Part shown: positions 26,345-35,627 of the stretch, one piece after another
Numbering within the stretch: position 1 is the stretch's first letter
How the letters are laid out: every line of letters begins with the position of its first letter
NCBI RefSeq assembly: GCF_011250555.1
Contig: NZ_JAANMZ010000005.1
Coordinates: 122,661 to 186,660 of the forward strand
Source: Bacillus sp. MM2020_4
GTDB taxonomy: Bacteria > Bacillota > Bacilli > Bacillales > Cytobacillaceae
Length of the DNA stretch: 64,000 bases
Direction of reading: 5' to 3'
Translations under genes and position numbers: made by a program
The notes under the pieces: model-generated
Databases searched by the model: none
The model's input: the letters and a program-made list of their open reading frames with translations, nothing else
Told to the model about the DNA's origin: nothing

Positions 26345-27418
26345 ATGAAGGAAATAACCGTTGAAGATCTTTTTAATTTGAAAGAATCGATGATCATTGA
26401 TATCCGTTCACCGATTGAATTTAAGGAAGGCTCCATTCCCGGTGCAATCAATGTTCCTTTATTTTCTGATGAAGAACGTCAAGTAGTTGGAACCATTTAC
26501 AAACATGAAGGCCAGGCAGCGGCAAAGTGGAAAGCCATGGAATTTGTTTCCCCGAAAATTCCTGCTCTTCTAAAGACCATTAAATCCTATCATACCGAGG
26601 GAGAATTAGTGATCCATTGTTGGCGTGGCGGGATGCGCAGTAAAGCAGTGATTACCTTCTTGGAATTTGCCGGTATTTACGCATGGAGGTTAATTGGTGG
26701 TTATAAAGCATATCGTCACCATATCCTTGAAAAAATCCCCACCATTATTCCTAATCAAGCGGTTGTCCTCCATGGGATGACAGGGGTTGGGAAAACAGAG
26801 GTTTTGAAGATCTTGGAAAAGAAGTGCTATCCTATCCTTGACCTGGAGGAAATGGCGGGTCATCGTGGGTCTATTTTCGGTACGATTGGCCTTTCGGAGG
26901 GTCATAATCAAAAGATATTTGATTCTCTATTATTTAAGGGACTTCAGGAAATCCAGGGTAGTGATTATTTTCTTGTTGAGGCAGAAAGCAAACGAATTGG
27001 CAAAGCCGTGCAGCCTGAAGAATTGATGGATGTTAAATTTAAGGGGATTAACATTTATATTCATTCATCGCTTGAACAAAGAGTTACACAGCTTGTTTCT
27101 GAATATGTATTGCCATATGAACAGGAACCTTGGTATTTCGAAAAAATTTCTTTAGGTATTGAAAAGGTCTTAAAACGGGTGAAGGATGTAGAAATAAGAA
27201 AAAATCTCCTGCAAACACTACATGAAAAGAATTATAGGGAAATGATTCTGCTTTTACTTGACCATTATTATGACCCACGCTATGACCATGCAAGACAAGA
27301 ATATGAAGGTGAATTTATTGATATTTATGCTGAAAATCCAATAGATGCAGCTGCAAAAATTATCACTAAACTTGATGAGTTAACCTTCCAACCATGTTTA
27401 ATAACAAATAAGCTTTAA
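26345..27418 (+). CDS. mnmH: tRNA 2-selenouridine synthase (SelU/YbbB)
   Basis: Replaces sulfur by selenium at the wobble 2-thiouridine of tRNA-Lys, -Glu and -Gln, with selenophosphate as donor. 357 aa in two domains: an N-terminal rhodanese domain (about 1-130) with catalytic Cys in I-H-C-W-R-G-G-M-R-S, and a P-loop domain with G-M-T-G-V-G-K-T near residue 146, then L-E-E-M-A-G-H-R-G-S and V-E-A-E-S-K-R-I-G. Both halves are intact. The family needs SelD, not present in this window. ATG at 26345 follows AGGGGCG. It fits with the selenocysteine enzyme at 55778. Confidence 0.92.
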   Translation: MKEITVEDLFNLKESMIIDIRSPIEFKEGSIPGAINVPLFSDEERQVVGTIYKHEGQAAAKWKAMEFVSPKIPALLKTIKSYHTEGELVIHCWRGGMRSKAVITFLEFAGIYAWRLIGGYKAYRHHILEKIPTIIPNQAVVLHGMTGVGKTEVLKILEKKCYPILDLEEMAGHRGSIFGTIGLSEGHNQKIFDSLLFKGLQEIQGSDYFLVEAESKRIGKAVQPEELMDVKFKGINIYIHSSLEQRVTQLVSEYVLPYEQEPWYFEKISLGIEKVLKRVKDVEIRKNLLQTLHEKNYREMILLLLDHYYDPRYDHARQEYEGEFIDIYAENPIDAAAKIITKLDELTFQPCLITNKL

Positions 27419-27440
27419 GACCTCTTAGGTCTTTTTTTTT
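27417..27440 (+). terminator. Terminator after mnmH
   Basis: AAGACCT pairs with AGGTCTT around a 3-nt loop and is followed by nine T; it overlaps the mnmH stop region. Confidence 0.75.
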
Positions 27441-27535
27441 ATTGATTTATATCAATTTCAGGTTCGTTTTATTGTGAAATGATAATAGTAATAAAGATGG
27501 TTAACAGAACCATAAGGTTTAAGGAGGTTCGACGC

Positions 27536-30403
27536 ATGAATAGAAAATATTTAGAAAAAGGAGACTTTCTGAATAATTTTTCAGGTCCCAATCTTGGCTA
27601 TCTGGTTGATCAATTTGAAAGGTACAAACAGGAACCTTTGTCAGTTGAAGAAGAAATGAGAGTGCTTTTTGAGAAAATGAATGAAGCTGACTTTTCCATT
27701 TTCGCAAATACTGTTTCAAAAGAGGGTTCAGATTTTGGTCGAACAATTACGTCTGATTCTACACAGCAGAGAAAATTAATAGCGGCTGTAAAACTGGCTG
27801 ATAATATTCGAACCTACGGTCACCTGGCTGCCAACATTTATCCGCTTGGTAATCATAAACCGGATCCAACCCGTTTCGAACTTGGGAATTATGGACTCAG
27901 TGAGGAGGACTTGAACACCCTTCCGGCGGAAATTCTTTGTTCCAATAGTGATTTGGCAACAGGGTTAGATGCATATCGATTTTTGAGGGATGTTTACACT
28001 AAATCCATCGCCTATGAGTTTGACCATGTTCATGCCGTAGAAGAGAAAAATTGGCTAATTGAAAAAATTGAGACTGGCAGAATGAGCCCAGGTACTTCCA
28101 AGGACAAAAGAATAAAAACATTAAAACGGCTGTATGAAGTGGAAGAGTTTGAAAGATTTCTCCATAAAACGTTTGTCGGGCAAAAGCGTTTTTCTATCGA
28201 AGGACTTGACGTGATGGTGCCCATCCTTGATGAAATTATTTCCGATGCCATTACAAACGGTGCTGAATACCTAAATATTGGTATGGCACACAGGGGCAGA
28301 TTAAATGTGCTTGCACATGTGCTTGGAAAACCCTATGAAATGATTTTTGCGGAATTTCAGCATGCACCCAATAAAGAACTCGTACCATCAGAAGGATCAA
28401 TTGGAATCAATTTTGGCTGGACAGGGGATGTCAAATATCATCTAGGTTTAAATAGACAGTTGTCTGCAGAAAATGCAGTAGAAGCGAAGAAGATATCCCT
28501 AGCGAATAATCCGAGCCATCTTGAGTATGTTGGGGCTGTAGTTGAAGGTTTTACAAGGGCAGCCCAAGACGATAAAAATAACCCAGGTTATCCAATGGAA
28601 AACAGTAAATCGGCACTTGCCATTCTAATACATGGGGATGCAGCATTCCCTGGTGAGGGAATTGTAGCAGAAACATTGAATTTAAGCCGCTTAAAGGGGT
28701 ACCGGACAGGTGGCACCATCCACATTATCGCAAATAATACGATAGGGTTCACAACAGAATCAGAGGATTCCAGATCCACACGTTATGCAAGTGATTTGGC
28801 AAAGGGATTTGAAATTCCGATTATACATGTGAATGCAGATGATCCGGATGCTTGCATGAAAGCGGCCTTTTTAGCAGCAGAATATCGTGCCGTTTTTCAA
28901 AAAGATTTCCTGATAGATTTAGTGGGATACCGTAGATATGGTCATAATGAGATGGATGAGCCGATGACTACAAGCCCGCAAATGTATACGCTCATTCAGC
29001 GTCATCCAACTGTTAAAGAAATATATACGAAAAATCTACAAAATGAAGGTATGGTCAGCGAAAAGGATGTAGCTGGAATGGAAAAGGAAATTCATGAAAA
29101 ACTGGAAGCCGCTTTCCGGAAAGTTTCACAAATCTCAAAGGACGGAGAAATAAAGGTACCGGAACCACCAGTTTTCATGAATCAGGATGCATCAATTGTC
29201 ACGAATGTCCCTTTGGAAAAGCTACAAAAAATAAACAAAGAATTACTTGATTGGCCAAAGGATTTTAACGTATTTAACAAACTAGAAAAAATCTTAAATA
29301 GACGGGCTGATGCACTGAATGAAAATGGAAAAGTGGACTGGGCATTAGCGGAGACTCTTGCGTTTGCAACCATTTTAGCGGATGGGACACCGATCCGATT
29401 ATCGGGGCAAGACTCAGAGCGGGGGACCTTTGCCCAACGTAATTTGGTGCTTCATGACAGCAAAACCGGGGAGGCTTTTTTACCCCTCCACCTACTTTCT
29501 GATGGAAAAGCTTCCTTTGCCGTTTATAATAGTCCATTAACAGAAGCAGCAGTAGTTGGCTTTGAATATGGGTATACAGTATTTTCACCCGATACACTTG
29601 TTATTTGGGAAGCACAATACGGGGATTTCGCAAATGCTGCGCAAGTTATTTTTGATCAGTTTATTGCAGCGGGTATGGCAAAATGGGGGCAAAAATCCGG
29701 TCTTGTTCTATTGCTGCCACATGGCTATGAAGGCCAAGGACCGGAACATTCCAGTGGAAGAATGGAGAGATTTTTACAGTCAGCAGCTGAAAAAAACTGG
29801 ACGATTGCTAACCTTTCTAGTGCTGCACAATATTTTCATATTTTAAGACGTCAGGCAGCCATGCTGATGAAAAAGGAAGTACGCCCTCTAATTATCATGG
29901 CACCGAAAAGCCTGTTAAGGAACCCAATGGTATCCTCGTCTGGTACTGAACTAAGTGAAGGAGAATTTAAGCCTGTATTGGAACAATTCACTACCGACAG
30001 GGATCAAGAAAAGATAGAACGGCTTGTCCTTTGTTCAGGTAAAATCGCAATCGATATTGCCGAACAAGTAAAAGATGATAGTCAATTTGACTGGCTTCAA
30101 GTATTAAGGCTTGAGGAAATCTATCCATTTCCAACAACTATCATTCATGAAATAGTAGGACGATATAAAAATCTGAAAGAAATTTTCTGGGTTCAGGAGG
30201 AGCCAAAGAATATGGGTGCCTGGAATTTTGTTGAACCCCGACTCAATGGAATTGCCCGTGATGGAATTAGAGTAGAATTTGTGGGCCGCCGTCGCCGTTC
30301 AAGCCCTGCTGAAGGGGAGCCAAATGTTCATAAACTCGGTCAGTCTAAAATTCTTCATGCTGCACTTTCACGGAATGAACAAGGAGGAGTAAATAATGGC
30401 TGA
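27536..30403 (+). CDS. odhA: 2-oxoglutarate dehydrogenase E1 component
   Basis: The thiamine-diphosphate-dependent decarboxylase of the TCA-cycle 2-oxoglutarate dehydrogenase complex. 955 aa from the ATG at 27536, 9 nt after AAGGAGG. It has [11 protein letters not shown], the ThDP motif starting H-G-D-A-A-F and ending in N-N-x-I-G-F-T, and the C-terminal transketolase-like half with [10 protein letters not shown]. The N-terminal extension of B. subtilis OdhA length is kept. It overlaps odhB by 8 bases, giving coupled synthesis of E1 and E2. Confidence 0.95.
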   Translation: MNRKYLEKGDFLNNFSGPNLGYLVDQFERYKQEPLSVEEEMRVLFEKMNEADFSIFANTVSKEGSDFGRTITSDSTQQRKLIAAVKLADNIRTYGHLAANIYPLGNHKPDPTRFELGNYGLSEEDLNTLPAEILCSNSDLATGLDAYRFLRDVYTKSIAYEFDHVHAVEEKNWLIEKIETGRMSPGTSKDKRIKTLKRLYEVEEFERFLHKTFVGQKRFSIEGLDVMVPILDEIISDAITNGAEYLNIGMAHRGRLNVLAHVLGKPYEMIFAEFQHAPNKELVPSEGSIGINFGWTGDVKYHLGLNRQLSAENAVEAKKISLANNPSHLEYVGAVVEGFTRAAQDDKNNPGYPMENSKSALAILIHGDAAFPGEGIVAETLNLSRLKGYRTGGTIHIIANNTIGFTTESEDSRSTRYASDLAKGFEIPIIHVNADDPDACMKAAFLAAEYRAVFQKDFLIDLVGYRRYGHNEMDEPMTTSPQMYTLIQRHPTVKEIYTKNLQNEGMVSEKDVAGMEKEIHEKLEAAFRKVSQISKDGEIKVPEPPVFMNQDASIVTNVPLEKLQKINKELLDWPKDFNVFNKLEKILNRRADALNENGKVDWALAETLAFATILADGTPIRLSGQDSERGTFAQRNLVLHDSKTGEAFLPLHLLSDGKASFAVYNSPLTEAAVVGFEYGYTVFSPDTLVIWEAQYGDFANAAQVIFDQFIAAGMAKWGQKSGLVLLLPHGYEGQGPEHSSGRMERFLQSAAEKNWTIANLSSAAQYFHILRRQAAMLMKKEVRPLIIMAPKSLLRNPMVSSSGTELSEGEFKPVLEQFTTDRDQEKIERLVLCSGKIAIDIAEQVKDDSQFDWLQVLRLEEIYPFPTTIIHEIVGRYKNLKEIFWVQEEPKNMGAWNFVEPRLNGIARDGIRVEFVGRRRRSSPAEGEPNVHKLGQSKILHAALSRNEQGGVNNG

Positions 30404-31658
30404 AATAAAAGTACCTGAATTAGCAGAATCGATTTCAGAGGGGACGATTGCTAAATGGCTTAAAAATGTTGGGGACATTGTGGAACAGGGAGAATACCTA
30501 GTCGAATTAGAAACCGATAAAGTGAATATCGAGATCATTTCTGATTTTTCTGGTGTTATTACCGAGCAGAAGTTTTCAGAGGGTGATAGTGTAAAGGTGG
30601 GAGAGACGATTGCCGTTATCACTGAAAGTAGCGTAGGTTCAGAACCTGCGGTTGGAAAAATACCAGCAGAATCAATGGCTGAACCAACCAAAATGGAACC
30701 GATAGCGACTATTGCTGATTCCAAAGAAATAGCAAGCAATCAAAAGACAGATCAAAGTAGTAACCAACGACCAATCGCTTCTCCGGCCGCCCGCAGACTG
30801 GCTCGAGAAAAAGGAGTAAATCTAAATGAAATCCCTGCAATGGATCCACTAGGAAGAATCCGCAAGCAGGATGTAACTTCTTTTCAGCAAAAGGATAAAA
30901 ATAACCATCAAACTATAGCTAAAAAGGAAACAGTTCCTGAGAATCAAGATGAATCTAAACCAATTATTTTTGAACGGATGTCAAGACGCAGGCAAACGAT
31001 TGCTAAGCGCCTTGTCGAGGTTCAGCAAACAGCAGCAATGCTTACAACTTTTAATGAAATTGATTTGACCGCTGTGATGGATCTTAGAAAACGGAGAAAG
31101 GATACATTTTTTGAAGAACATGATGTCAGGCTTGGATTTATTTCCTTTTTTACAAAAGCAGCAGTGGCAGCATTAAAGAAATTTCCCTATATTAATGCTG
31201 AAATTCAAGGTGATAATCTGCTGATAAAAAAATTCTACGATATAGGCATTGCAGTTGCTGCCGCAGAAGGACTGGTTGTACCAGTGGTAAGGGACGCCGA
31301 TCGTAAAACGTTTGCCGAAATAGAGCTGGATATCATGCAGCTTGCTGAAAAGGCAAAAACGAATAAGTTAGCATTAAAGGACTTACAGGGGGGAACCTTT
31401 ACTATTACAAACGGAGGGGTATTCGGCTCATTACTATCGACTCCTATCCTAAATGGGCCCCAAGTTGCCATCCTTGGGATGCACAAAATTCAACTCAGAC
31501 CTGTGGCGATCGATAAAGAGAAGATGGAAAACAGGCCAATGATGTATGTTGCCCTTTCGTATGACCATCGTATTGTAGATGGAAAGGAAGCGGTTACCTT
31601 TTTAAGTAAAATAAAAGAATTGCTGGAGGATCCAGAAAATTTACTTCTAGAAGGATAA
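30396..31658 (+). CDS. odhB: 2-oxoglutarate dehydrogenase E2 (dihydrolipoyl succinyltransferase)
   Basis: 420 aa. An N-terminal lipoyl domain with the lipoylated Lys in E-T-D-K-V-N-I-E, a flexible linker, the peripheral subunit-binding domain at about 125-165 ([12 protein letters not shown]), and the C-terminal acyltransferase domain with the active-site [10 protein letters not shown]. Transfers the succinyl group to CoA. ATG at 30396 follows AAGGAGG. Ends at a strong terminator. The E3 subunit is encoded elsewhere. Confidence 0.95.
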   Translation: MAEIKVPELAESISEGTIAKWLKNVGDIVEQGEYLVELETDKVNIEIISDFSGVITEQKFSEGDSVKVGETIAVITESSVGSEPAVGKIPAESMAEPTKMEPIATIADSKEIASNQKTDQSSNQRPIASPAARRLAREKGVNLNEIPAMDPLGRIRKQDVTSFQQKDKNNHQTIAKKETVPENQDESKPIIFERMSRRRQTIAKRLVEVQQTAAMLTTFNEIDLTAVMDLRKRRKDTFFEEHDVRLGFISFFTKAAVAALKKFPYINAEIQGDNLLIKKFYDIGIAVAAAEGLVVPVVRDADRKTFAEIELDIMQLAEKAKTNKLALKDLQGGTFTITNGGVFGSLLSTPILNGPQVAILGMHKIQLRPVAIDKEKMENRPMMYVALSYDHRIVDGKEAVTFLSKIKELLEDPENLLLEG

Positions 31659-31664
31659 AATAAG

Positions 31665-31695
31665 AAAAACCGCTGATCTTTTCTCAGCGGTTTTT
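31665..31695. terminator. Bidirectional terminator between odhB and the Sda-like gene
   Basis: AAAAACCGCTGA pairs perfectly with TCAGCGGTTTTT around a 7-nt loop. It serves both convergent genes. Confidence 0.85.
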
Positions 31696-31703
31696 AGCTG
31701 TCA

Positions 31704-31841
31704 TTACGTGCGATTCTTAAAGGGTCTTAATCCACGACGTTGAATTTCATCTTTTAAAATCTTGATCCATTCCTTTTCCTTTCCAGATTTTAATGCATCC
31801 CGGTACGAAACAATTAACTGCTCGTTACTCATAATTTTCAA
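31704..31841 (-). CDS. sda: Sda-like sporulation checkpoint peptide
   Basis: A 45-aa helical hairpin peptide. The core S-N-E-Q-L-I-V-S-Y-R-D-A and W-I-K-I-L-K-D-E-I-Q-R-R-G-L follows the B. subtilis Sda pattern L-S-D-E-L-L-I-E-S-Y plus F-I-x-L-I-x-x-E-I-x-R-R-S-L. Sda binds the dimerisation helices of sporulation kinases (KinA, KinB) and blocks phosphorylation when replication is disturbed. I prefer the TTG at 31841, with AAGGAGGG 10 nt upstream; the internal ATG at 31832 would be too far. It is divergent from the acyl-CoA ligase. A PAS histidine kinase at 53490 is one conceivable target, by inference only. Confidence 0.7.
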   Translation of the reverse strand: MKIMSNEQLIVSYRDALKSGKEKEWIKILKDEIQRRGLRPFKNRT

Positions 31842-31870
31842 TTGAAGAATGCCCTCCTTAGAAAAGTGGA

Positions 31871-31881
31871 TTGAATATTCA
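31871..31881. promoter_or_regulatory. TGAATATTCA palindrome, copy 1
   Basis: A 10-bp palindrome (with an extra 5' T) upstream of the Sda-like gene ribosome site. A second copy lies 113 bp away upstream of the divergent acyl-CoA ligase. It is like the half-sites bound by TetR-type fatty-acid regulators such as FadR, but shorter. Confidence 0.4.
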
Positions 31882-31983
31882 GTTTTTACTATTGTAATAG
31901 GTCTCTGAGCTTTTGAGAACCACTATTTGATAATTGTAAAAAAAGGTTCACAATCTACTGAATAAAGTTGTATTTTAAAAATA

Positions 31984-31995
31984 TTGAATATTCAA
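31984..31995. promoter_or_regulatory. TTGAATATTCAA palindrome, copy 2, overlapping a possible -35
   Basis: A 12-bp palindrome whose first six bases (TTGAAT) form a -35-like element 16 bp from TAACAT (-10-like) upstream of the acyl-CoA ligase. This is a placement that suits a repressor. Confidence 0.45.
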
Positions 31996-32061
31996 CCAAA
32001 TGTGGTAACATATTTTTGTAAGCACATTTTATGGTATTTTGGAACAGTAGGGGGATGAAGG

Positions 32062-33699
32062 ATGTCATCATTATTAAATGTTACCATCGGAAAACTAGTA
32101 GAAGAAAAAGCAACATTACATCCGGAACACGTGGCAGTGGTTTATTCAGATCGAAATTTGAGATGGACATACCGTGAATTTGATGAAATTTGTCGAAGGG
32201 CCGCAAAAGGTTTTATGAAGCTCGGAATAAACAAGGGAGAACAGCTTGCTGCTTGGTCAACTAACACTCCTGAATGGCTCGTTACACAATTTGCGACCGG
32301 TAAAATGGGTGCAATCCTCGTTACAGTTAACACTAACTACCGAACTGCTGAACTTGAGTACCTCTTAAACCAATCTGATACAACAACGATTGTATTAATG
32401 GATACTTGGAAGGATGCTTCCTATATGGATATGGTATATGAAATTGTCCCTGAATTGAAAACCTCAGAACCAGGCAGGCTGAATAGCAGCAGGCTCCCTT
32501 TTCTAAAAAATGTCATTGTCCTAGGTGAAAAAAGGTATCCCGGAACCTATTCATGGGAAGATATCATTAAGCTTGGGGAAACCATTTCAGATACGGAATT
32601 AAATGTGCGAATGGATTCTCTTGAACCGGATGATGTCATTAATATGCAGTATACCTCGGGGACAACGGGGTTCCCCAAAGGGGTCATGCTCACCCATAAT
32701 AATATCGTTAACAACGGCTTTAATATTGCTGGTTGTATGAAGCTGACCGTAGCTGACAGGCTTTGTATTCCGGTTCCTTTTTTTCATTGTTTTGGATGTG
32801 TCCTGGGAACGATGGCATGTGTTTCTGTCGGCGCGACCATGGTTCCTGTTCAAGAATTCAGCCCAAGAAGAGTTTTACAAACGGTTCAAGACGAAAAGTG
32901 TACAGGGCTTCATGGAGTTCCAACCATGTTTATTGCCGAATTAAATGATCCTGATTTTGACAAATATGATCTTTCAACATTACGAACGGGAATCATGGCA
33001 GGGTCCAACTGTCCGATTGAGGTCATGAAGGCAGTCATCGAAAAAATGGGAGTAACTGAAATCACCATCGCATATGGTCAAACAGAATCATCACCGGTTA
33101 TTATGCAAACAAGAACCGATGATCCAATTGAGTTACGGGTAGAAACGGTGGGAAAAGCATTGCCGAACGTGGAAGTGAAAGTTGTTGAACCGGGAACAGA
33201 TAGAGAAATCGGATACGGTGTTCAGGGCGAGCTTTGCACACGGGGATATCATGTAATGAAAGGGTATTATAAAAATATTACCGCCACAAATGAGGCGATT
33301 GATACAGAAGGGTGGCTGCATACAGGCGATTTAGCTGTAATGGATGAAAACGGGTATTGTAAAATTACGGGGCGGTTAAAAGATATGATCATTCGCGGTG
33401 GCGAAAATATTTATCCTCGAGAAATCGAAGAATTTTTATATTCCCATCCAAAGGTTCTTGATATTCAGGTTATTGGGATTCCAGACGAAGTATATGGGGA
33501 AGAAGTAATGGCCTGGATTATTTTAAAAGAGGGACAAGCGGCTACTGCTGAAGAACTACGAGAATTTTGCTCGGGTAAGATTTCCAAACACAAAATTCCC
33601 CGTTATATTGAATTCACGGATGCCTATCCCATGACGGCATCAGGAAAAATTCAAAAATTCCGTCTTAGGGAAAAAGCGATTGAGATGGTAAAAAATTAA
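32062..33699 (+). CDS. Medium/long-chain acyl-CoA synthetase (AMP-binding)
   Basis: Activates a carboxylic acid, probably a fatty acid, to its CoA ester through an acyl-adenylate. 545 aa with the AMP-binding P-loop Y-T-S-G-T-T-G-F-P-K-G near residue 198, A-Y-G-Q-T-E-S-S, the hinge Asp in H-T-G-D-L, R-x-x-D-M-I-I-R-G-G-E-N-I-Y-P, and the catalytic Lys near the end in S-G-K-I-Q-K-F. It resembles B. subtilis YngI and other fatty-acyl ligases. ATG at 32062 follows AGGGGGATGAAGG. Single gene with palindromes upstream. Confidence 0.9.
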   Translation: MSSLLNVTIGKLVEEKATLHPEHVAVVYSDRNLRWTYREFDEICRRAAKGFMKLGINKGEQLAAWSTNTPEWLVTQFATGKMGAILVTVNTNYRTAELEYLLNQSDTTTIVLMDTWKDASYMDMVYEIVPELKTSEPGRLNSSRLPFLKNVIVLGEKRYPGTYSWEDIIKLGETISDTELNVRMDSLEPDDVINMQYTSGTTGFPKGVMLTHNNIVNNGFNIAGCMKLTVADRLCIPVPFFHCFGCVLGTMACVSVGATMVPVQEFSPRRVLQTVQDEKCTGLHGVPTMFIAELNDPDFDKYDLSTLRTGIMAGSNCPIEVMKAVIEKMGVTEITIAYGQTESSPVIMQTRTDDPIELRVETVGKALPNVEVKVVEPGTDREIGYGVQGELCTRGYHVMKGYYKNITATNEAIDTEGWLHTGDLAVMDENGYCKITGRLKDMIIRGGENIYPREIEEFLYSHPKVLDIQVIGIPDEVYGEEVMAWIILKEGQAATAEELREFCSGKISKHKIPRYIEFTDAYPMTASGKIQKFRLREKAIEMVKN

Positions 33700-33796
33700 G
33701 AGGTACCTCAAGTTATGAAGATGGATATTGTTGCACAACACTTGCTGGATTGATTATACTAGAACATGGACAACACTGAAAGGAACGGTGGCAGCA

Positions 33797-34000
33797 ATGA
33801 TTCATTTAACGTGGCGAGATCGAGAAACAGTTAGAAAAGTAAAATGCGTTCATACCGATGCAAAAAAATATCTGGTAAATAACGCCTTAACTGTCGGTAC
33901 TATTTATGATGTAAAAAACGAAACAGAAGAATTTTACTACATCATTGATAATACCGGAAAAGTCGGTGGGTTTTATAAGGAATATTTTCAGGATGTTTAA
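33797..34000 (+). CDS. Small conserved hypothetical protein (DUF6501-like)
   Basis: 67 aa: starts M-I-H-L-T-W-R-D-R-E-T and contains K-C-V-H-T-D-A-K-K-Y and a C-terminal G-G-F-Y-K-E-Y-F. I recall this as the Bacillus-specific DUF6501 family; function unknown. ATG at 33797 is preceded by AAAGGAACGGTGG; the open frame extends upstream to 33728 but without a ribosome site. Followed by a strong bidirectional terminator. Confidence 0.72.
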   Translation: MIHLTWRDRETVRKVKCVHTDAKKYLVNNALTVGTIYDVKNETEEFYYIIDNTGKVGGFYKEYFQDV

Positions 34001-34013
34001 TGCATAAGGTTTT

Positions 34014-34048
34014 AAGGGACAGATTCCTATTAAGAATCTGTCCCTTTT
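34014..34048. terminator. Bidirectional terminator
   Basis: A perfect 13-bp stem AAGGGACAGATTC/GAATCTGTCCCTT with T tail, between the convergent DUF6501-like and YhcN-like genes. Confidence 0.9.
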
Positions 34049-34060
34049 ACTTCGCTACAA

Positions 34061-34654
34061 TTATCGTGCATCCGGGAACACTCTTCTGATAGTATCGGAA
34101 AACTCATTTACGAAACCTGAGATTGGTTTTCCATTTCGAATATCGCTGGCATAATGATTCATTCGATCATAGAAATCCGGATTAACCGATATATAAACAT
34201 TGTCGATATCGGCGTCGACCGATTTAACAGCTCGAGAAATTTTATTTTCAATATCTGTTGTCAGCTCATTCCTTGAGGATGGATCCAGCTTGGCTGCCAC
34301 ATAGGCATTATTATCGGTTACAATAATATTCGCATGGTCCACCTCAGGCAAATTGGTCACTTTATCGGCTGCTTTATCCGCGATTCTTATCTTTGATTGA
34401 TTGTTTCCAACATTATTTCGATTATCGTGGCGTACATTAGTAAGGTTGTTTCGAGTTCGATCAAGGTCCCGATTGCTTGTATCAACCCCCGTAATCGCAG
34501 GGCCGCCATTATTCGGGGTATTATAATTTACCCTTGTTGGTTCATTTGTATTTCGGTTGCGGTAGGCGACATTATCATTTACATCATTCCTTGCACAACC
34601 AGATAAATAAAGACTAAATACGAGGGTTCCAATTACAAACAAACTTTTTTTCAT
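34061..34654 (-). CDS. YhcN/YlaJ-family sporulation lipoprotein
   Basis: 197 aa with an N-terminal lipoprotein signal (lipobox L-S-G-C, Cys about residue 19), then a 60-residue Asn/Asp/Arg-rich low-complexity linker with N-R-N-T-N-E and R-N-N-L-T-N, and a C-terminal domain of the YhcN/YlaJ type (K-I-R-I-A-D-K-A-A-D-K-V-T near residue 88). B. subtilis YhcN is an inner spore membrane lipoprotein affecting outgrowth. ATG at 34654, AAAAGGAGTG upstream. No operon partner. Confidence 0.85.
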   Translation of the reverse strand: MKKSLFVIGTLVFSLYLSGCARNDVNDNVAYRNRNTNEPTRVNYNTPNNGGPAITGVDTSNRDLDRTRNNLTNVRHDNRNNVGNNQSKIRIADKAADKVTNLPEVDHANIIVTDNNAYVAAKLDPSSRNELTTDIENKISRAVKSVDADIDNVYISVNPDFYDRMNHYASDIRNGKPISGFVNEFSDTIRRVFPDAR

Positions 34655-34740
34655 GTGGTTTAAGCACTCCTTTTATCCAAGTTGTACAAAGATAGAATGT
34701 CTAATTTCGCAAAGTACTATCCTGCCAACATTTTGGAAAT

Positions 34741-34770
34741 AAAAAAAGAAGCATTCATAAGAAATGCTTC
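34741..34770 (-). terminator. Terminator after yidC
   Basis: On the minus strand GAAGCATT pairs with AATGCTTC around a 7-nt loop, followed by seven T. Confidence 0.8.
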
Positions 34771-34783
34771 TCTTTCAAATCGA

Positions 34784-35578
34784 TTATTTTTGTTTAACTG
34801 GTGTCGATTCGATCGACTTTGTTGATTTATAAAGTCTGTGGCTAATAAAGGTTTGGGTAGTTAAGAATAGCCCACCAACAACCCAATAAAGTGGTAGTGC
34901 CGCAGGAGCGCTAAAGGAAAACATTACAATCATTAATGGCGACATTAGACCCATGATTTTCATTTGCTGCTGCTGTGCAGTCGGCATATTGGTTTGCGAT
35001 ACTTTAAACTGGAAGTAGTAAACTACCCCTGCGATAATTGTGATAATGATATCAGGATGCCCCAAATTAAACCATAAGAATTGATGGGCGGCAATTTCTT
35101 TTGAACCACGAATCGCATAATAAAAGGCGGTTAAAATTGGCATTTGAATTAAAAGTGGTAAGCAACCCATATTCAATGGATTAACACCATGTTTTTTATA
35201 CAAACCCATCATTTCAGCTTGAAGTTCTTGCTTTTTCTTAGCGTCCTTTTCCGTCTTCATTTTCTTCTGAATAACATCCATTTCAGGTTTTAAGACATCC
35301 ATTTTTTCCTTCATTGCCATTTGATTTTTGTATTGTTTTAACATGAACGGCATGAGGATAAGCCTGATCACCAGGGTGACCAGAATAATTGCTAAACCAT
35401 AGTTTCCATTGAATAGTTCAGCTGTTGAATGAATAATGGTCGAAAAAGGATGGACAAAATAAGTTTGAAAAAATCCATGGCTATTTCCACTTTGTGCATT
35501 TGATGAACAAGCTGATAATAGCATAGTTGGTAAGATTAAAAGGACTGCAAGTAAGATAGATGATCGTTTTGTTTTCAT
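34784..35578 (-). CDS. yidC: Membrane protein insertase YidC/Oxa1 (YqjG/SpoIIIJ type)
   Basis: Inserts and folds membrane proteins with or without Sec. 264 aa; lipoprotein signal with lipobox L-L-S-A-C at Cys24, then five membrane segments. The conserved groove Arg is in L-V-I-R-L-I-L-M-P-F, and the basic cytoplasmic loop (K-E-K-M-D, K-K-M-K-T-E-K-D-A-K-K-K) follows. ATG at 35578 is preceded by AGGAGGAAGT. The gene lies 30 nt after a MifM-like leader ORF, which suggests that this is the inducible paralog (YidC2/YqjG) made when insertase activity falls. Confidence 0.93.
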   Translation of the reverse strand: MKTKRSSILLAVLLILPTMLLSACSSNAQSGNSHGFFQTYFVHPFSTIIHSTAELFNGNYGLAIILVTLVIRLILMPFMLKQYKNQMAMKEKMDVLKPEMDVIQKKMKTEKDAKKKQELQAEMMGLYKKHGVNPLNMGCLPLLIQMPILTAFYYAIRGSKEIAAHQFLWFNLGHPDIIITIIAGVVYYFQFKVSQTNMPTAQQQQMKIMGLMSPLMIVMFSFSAPAALPLYWVVGGLFLTTQTFISHRLYKSTKSIESTPVKQK

Positions 35579-35580
35579 AC

Positions 35581-35627
35581 TTCCTCCTAGAATGTTTGTC
35601 TAAATTGGTTAAGTGAAAAGGAAGGAA
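35581..35627 (-). promoter_or_regulatory. Putative hairpin hiding the yidC ribosome site
   Basis: The last codons of the leader ORF contain TTCCTTCCT (35627-35619, minus strand), which can pair with the yidC ribosome site AGGAGGAA (35588-35581) with a single bulge. A ribosome stalled near the end of the leader would free the site. Confidence 0.5.

Noticed and set aside
26146..26364. Hydrophobic 72-aa ORF with a TTG start overlapping the mnmH start
   Set aside because: It runs through a hairpin terminator and ends in low-complexity Cys/Phe/Tyr sequence; it looks like chance translation of a leader.
30368..30739. 123-aa minus-strand ORF opposite the start of odhB
   Set aside because: Antisense shadow, Ser/Ile-rich, no ribosome site, overlapping a certain gene.
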